NCBI GenBank assembly: GCA_964600025.1
Contig: CAZRHJ010000062.1
Coordinates: forward strand, 1 to 7,688
Direction: 5' to 3'
Source: JADFUS01 sp964600025
Lineage (GTDB): Bacteria; Bacteroidota; Bacteroidia; Bacteroidales; Rikenellaceae
DNA: 7,688 nucleotides
How positions within the stretch are numbered: the stretch's first letter is position 1; each line of letters starts with the position of its first letter. The translations under genes were made by a program, and so were the position numbers. Positions 6,122-7,688 of the stretch are shown piece after piece. The notes under the pieces are model-generated. The model was given only the letters and a program-made list of their open reading frames with translations. It had not been told where the DNA came from and did no database searches.

Positions 6122-6313
6122 ATGATTATTATGCCAATCAAAGAGGGTGAAAATATTGAGAAAGCCCTTAAAAAATTTAAAAGAAAATTCGAAAAAACAG
6201 GTGTTATCAAAGAACTTCGTGCACGTCAGCAATTTGTTAAGCCATCTGTATTGAACCGTAAAAAAATGCAAAAAGCAGTTTACGTAGAACAACTTCGTAG
6301 ATCAGAAGACTAA
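6122..6313 (+). CDS. rpsU: 30S ribosomal protein bS21
   Basis: This 63-residue basic protein is ribosomal protein bS21 in its Bacteroidota form. It begins MIIMPIKEGENIEKALKKFKRK in pieces typical of the family: PIKEGENIEKALKKFKR near the N-terminus, then ELRARQQFVKPSVLNRKK. It binds the platform of the small subunit next to the 3' end of 16S rRNA. In Bacteroidota, published structural and genetic work shows that bS21, with bS18 and bS6, holds the anti-Shine-Dalgarno out of reach. ATG 6122 matches the usual start. In many Flavobacteriales rpsU carries an extended Shine-Dalgarno used for autoregulation, but here the bases before the ATG (about 6104-6121) are A/T-rich with no such site. It is first in a tight cluster with xerC (15-base gap) and hpf. 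Confidence 0.98.
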   Translation: MIIMPIKEGENIEKALKKFKRKFEKTGVIKELRARQQFVKPSVLNRKKMQKAVYVEQLRRSED

Positions 6314-6328
6314 TAAAATATTTCAGAT

Positions 6329-7246
6329 TTGTATTTAGAAAGTTTTTACAACTATTTAGAAATCGAAAAGCAATATTCAAAACTGACTGTATGCTCGTAC
6401 AAAAACGACATCAGTCAGTTTTTGCTTTATTTGGGATTGAACGAAAACACCTCAGAGGACAACGACTTCAATCCTGAGCTTTATGATGCACACGACCTTC
6501 GTAATTGGATTATGGCTATGGGCGACGACAATCTGAAAGCCTCTACCATAAATCGCCGTATTTCTTCCATCAAATCCTTATATAAGTACTTGTATAAGAA
6601 ATCTTATATAAAGTCCAATTCTATGGCACTTGTAGGCTCTCTCAAAAAGACGAAAACACTTCCTGCATTTGTAAAAGAAAGCAATATAGACCAAACAGTG
6701 TTTCAAATGCTCGAAATTAGTGATGACTATGCCAAAGAGCGACAAGATTTAATTTTTTTGATGCTCTACTCCACTGGTATGCGTTTAGCAGAATTGATTG
6801 GTATGAATATTGATAGTTTGTCTATCGAGCAAATGCAAATACTTGTAAGTGGTAAAGGAGATAAACAAAGAATTATCCCTATAATCGGAATTTTGAAAGA
6901 AAAATTAAAAAATTATTTATTTTTACGCTCAGAAATTTGTTTTGTTGAAGAAAAATCATTATTTTTATCATCAAGAAACAAGAGAATATCGAGAATAGAG
7001 GTTTATAGAATAATCAAGCACCAACTCACAATACTTGGAGTTGATGGCAAAAAATCTCCTCACGTTCTTCGACACACTTTTGCAACTCACTTGTTAGGAA
7101 GAGGAGCAAGTATTGAAAGTCTAAAAGAACTATTAGGACACGCAAATTTATCTGCAACACAGATATACACTCACTCCAATATCCAACAACTAAAAGATGT
7201 ATATAATAAAGCTCACCCAAGAGCTAATAATAAACTTAAAATATAG
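6329..7246 (+). CDS. xerC: XerC/XerD-type tyrosine recombinase
   Basis: This 305-residue protein is a complete tyrosine recombinase of the Xer type, which resolves chromosome dimers at dif near the terminus together with a partner Xer protein. Residues 1 to about 90 are the SAM-like core-binding domain (ESFYNYLEIEKQYSKLTV). The catalytic domain follows with all active-site residues visible: Arg152 (STGMRLAEL), Lys176 (SGKGDKQR), His245 and Arg248 (PHVLRHTFATH), His271 (LLGHANLS) and nucleophile Tyr280 (TQIYTHS). The start is TTG 6329; a stop lies in frame at 6314-6316 and no ATG fits, and residues align with the usual family start. There is no Shine-Dalgarno. Placement in a ribosomal-factor cluster favours a housekeeping XerC over a mobile-element integrase. 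The stop codon overlaps the hpf ribosome binding site. Confidence 0.93.
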   Translation: MYLESFYNYLEIEKQYSKLTVCSYKNDISQFLLYLGLNENTSEDNDFNPELYDAHDLRNWIMAMGDDNLKASTINRRISSIKSLYKYLYKKSYIKSNSMALVGSLKKTKTLPAFVKESNIDQTVFQMLEISDDYAKERQDLIFLMLYSTGMRLAELIGMNIDSLSIEQMQILVSGKGDKQRIIPIIGILKEKLKNYLFLRSEICFVEEKSLFLSSRNKRISRIEVYRIIKHQLTILGVDGKKSPHVLRHTFATHLLGRGASIESLKELLGHANLSATQIYTHSNIQQLKDVYNKAHPRANNKLKI

Positions 7247-7251
7247 GAGGT
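7245..7251 (+). promoter_or_regulatory. Perfect Shine-Dalgarno for hpf (AGGAGGT)
   Basis: AGGAGGT is complementary to the anti-Shine-Dalgarno core and sits 6 bases before the hpf ATG at 7258, an ideal spacing. It overlaps the xerC stop codon (TAG, 7244-7246). No other gene start in the window has anything comparable, and Bacteroidota ribosomes normally do not use such sites, so its presence is unusual. Confidence 0.85.
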
Positions 7252-7257
7252 ATTATT

Positions 7258-7548
7258 ATGAACGTAAACATTCAATCTGTAAAATTTGACGCTGACCAAA
7301 AATTATTGGATTTTATTAACGCAAAAGCAGACAAACTAAATAGATTTTTTGATAGAATAAATAGTGTAGATGTTATCCTTAAAATTTCGAAAGACGAAGA
7401 GGTTGGTAACAAAGTAGTTGTTGTAACACTTGACGTCCCCGGAGATAAATTAGTTTCAGAAAAACAAGCAAAAAGTTTTGAAGAGGCTTATGATGAGGCA
7501 ATAGACGCACTAAAAAAACAATTAGAGAAATATAAAGGCAAATTCTAA
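7258..7548 (+). CDS. hpf: Short-form ribosome hibernation promoting factor (HPF/YfiA family)
   Basis: This 96-residue protein is a short HPF, consisting of the single beta-alpha-beta-beta-beta-alpha domain that binds the decoding centre of the 30S subunit and blocks mRNA and tRNA binding when growth slows. Family features are the opening strand VNIQSVKFDADQKLLDFI, the first helix up to LNRFFD (about 27-32), the middle strands VDVILKISK and KVVVVTLDVPG, and the final amphipathic helix FEEAYDEAIDALKKQLEKYK. It lacks the C-terminal dimerisation domain of long HPF, as expected for short forms. The ATG at 7258 is fixed by the strong Shine-Dalgarno at 7245-7251. It is the last gene of the rpsU-xerC-hpf cluster, 11 bases after xerC, and is followed by a terminator. 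Translation may be controlled separately from its neighbours because only it has such a site. Confidence 0.95.
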   Translation: MNVNIQSVKFDADQKLLDFINAKADKLNRFFDRINSVDVILKISKDEEVGNKVVVVTLDVPGDKLVSEKQAKSFEEAYDEAIDALKKQLEKYKGKF

Positions 7549-7550
7549 AA

Positions 7551-7574
7551 TTCTCCTCCCCCAAAAAAGGAGAA
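7551..7574 (+). other. 3'UTR hairpin with anti-Shine-Dalgarno-like strand
   Basis: TTCTCCT (7551-7557) pairs with AGGAGAA (7568-7574) around a loop of C and A. It starts 3 bases after the hpf stop and has no T run, so it is not itself a terminator. The left strand and loop contain CTCCTCCCCC, whose CCTCC (7555-7559) is also complementary to GGAGG in the hpf Shine-Dalgarno. Confidence 0.5.
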
Positions 7575-7586
7575 ATAAATATCTTA

Positions 7587-7626
7587 AAAAACGCAGGAAT
7601 ATGAGTTATTCCTGCGTTTTTGTTTT
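7587..7626. terminator. Intrinsic terminator after hpf
   Basis: ACGCAGGAAT (7591-7600) pairs with ATTCCTGCGT (7608-7617) around a 7-base loop, and four A-T pairs extend the stem to 14 pairs. It is followed by TGTTTT. The run of A before the stem means it could also stop transcription arriving from the right. Confidence 0.88.
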
Positions 7627-7665
7627 AAAAATCATTTTTAAAATTTTTATATTTCCGAAATCATA

Positions 7666-7688
7666 CAAGCTCCCAATAAACTCGGATC
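7666..7688. repeat. Start of a second copy of the repeat element, inverted
   Basis: These last 23 bases match the reverse complement of 5844-5866 at 20 of 23 positions, with the final 14 (AATAAACTCGGATC) identical. They correspond to the right end of the element at 5743-5872, so a copy in opposite orientation probably continues beyond the window. Confidence 0.6.

Noticed and set aside
7551..7574. Hairpin after hpf as a transcription terminator
   Set aside because: It is followed by ATAAAT rather than a T run; the proper terminator is the 14-pair hairpin at 7587-7621.

Overview
The window looks like a chromosomal segment of a low-GC member of the Bacteroidota, most likely Bacteroidales-like. 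The evidence is the form of its proteins (63-residue bS21, long UbiD-type decarboxylase, short HPF), start regions that mostly lack Shine-Dalgarno sequences, and several promoters of the Bacteroidetes type (TTTG, about 19-20 bases, then TAnnTTTG). Most of the window is ordinary housekeeping sequence. I see no phage, CRISPR, toxin or defence module.

Layout. At the left edge is the 5' part of a tRNA-Phe(GAA) on the minus strand, cut by the window. It is divergent from nadE (plus strand), and each has a good promoter in the 160-base gap. nadE converges with a minus-strand pair, a membrane-anchored family 2 glycosyltransferase followed by elbB, and the two units share a strong bidirectional terminator (1873-1907). 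Divergent from the glycosyltransferase is a UbiD-family decarboxylase. After it comes a 485-base stretch with no complete recognisable gene. It holds a short membrane-protein remnant, a roughly 130-base imperfect-palindromic repeat element, a strong promoter and a structured leader. Then follows the compact cluster rpsU (bS21) - xerC-like recombinase - hpf, closed by an intrinsic terminator. The last 23 bases match one end of the repeat element in inverted orientation, so a second copy probably starts here.

How the genes relate. rpsU, xerC and hpf lie 15 and 11 bases apart and are probably one transcript. Two of the three encode ribosome-associated proteins: bS21, which in Bacteroidota hides the anti-Shine-Dalgarno, and HPF, which inactivates ribosomes. 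hpf is the only gene here with a perfect, well-spaced Shine-Dalgarno (AGGAGGT). In this phylum that raises the possibility that HPF synthesis responds to ribosomes lacking bS21. The second notable point is that NadE has its NAD synthetase half intact but lacks the catalytic cysteine in its glutaminase half.

Transcription start sites, RNA folds and the identity of the gene remnant are inferences by eye; no search or folding program was run.
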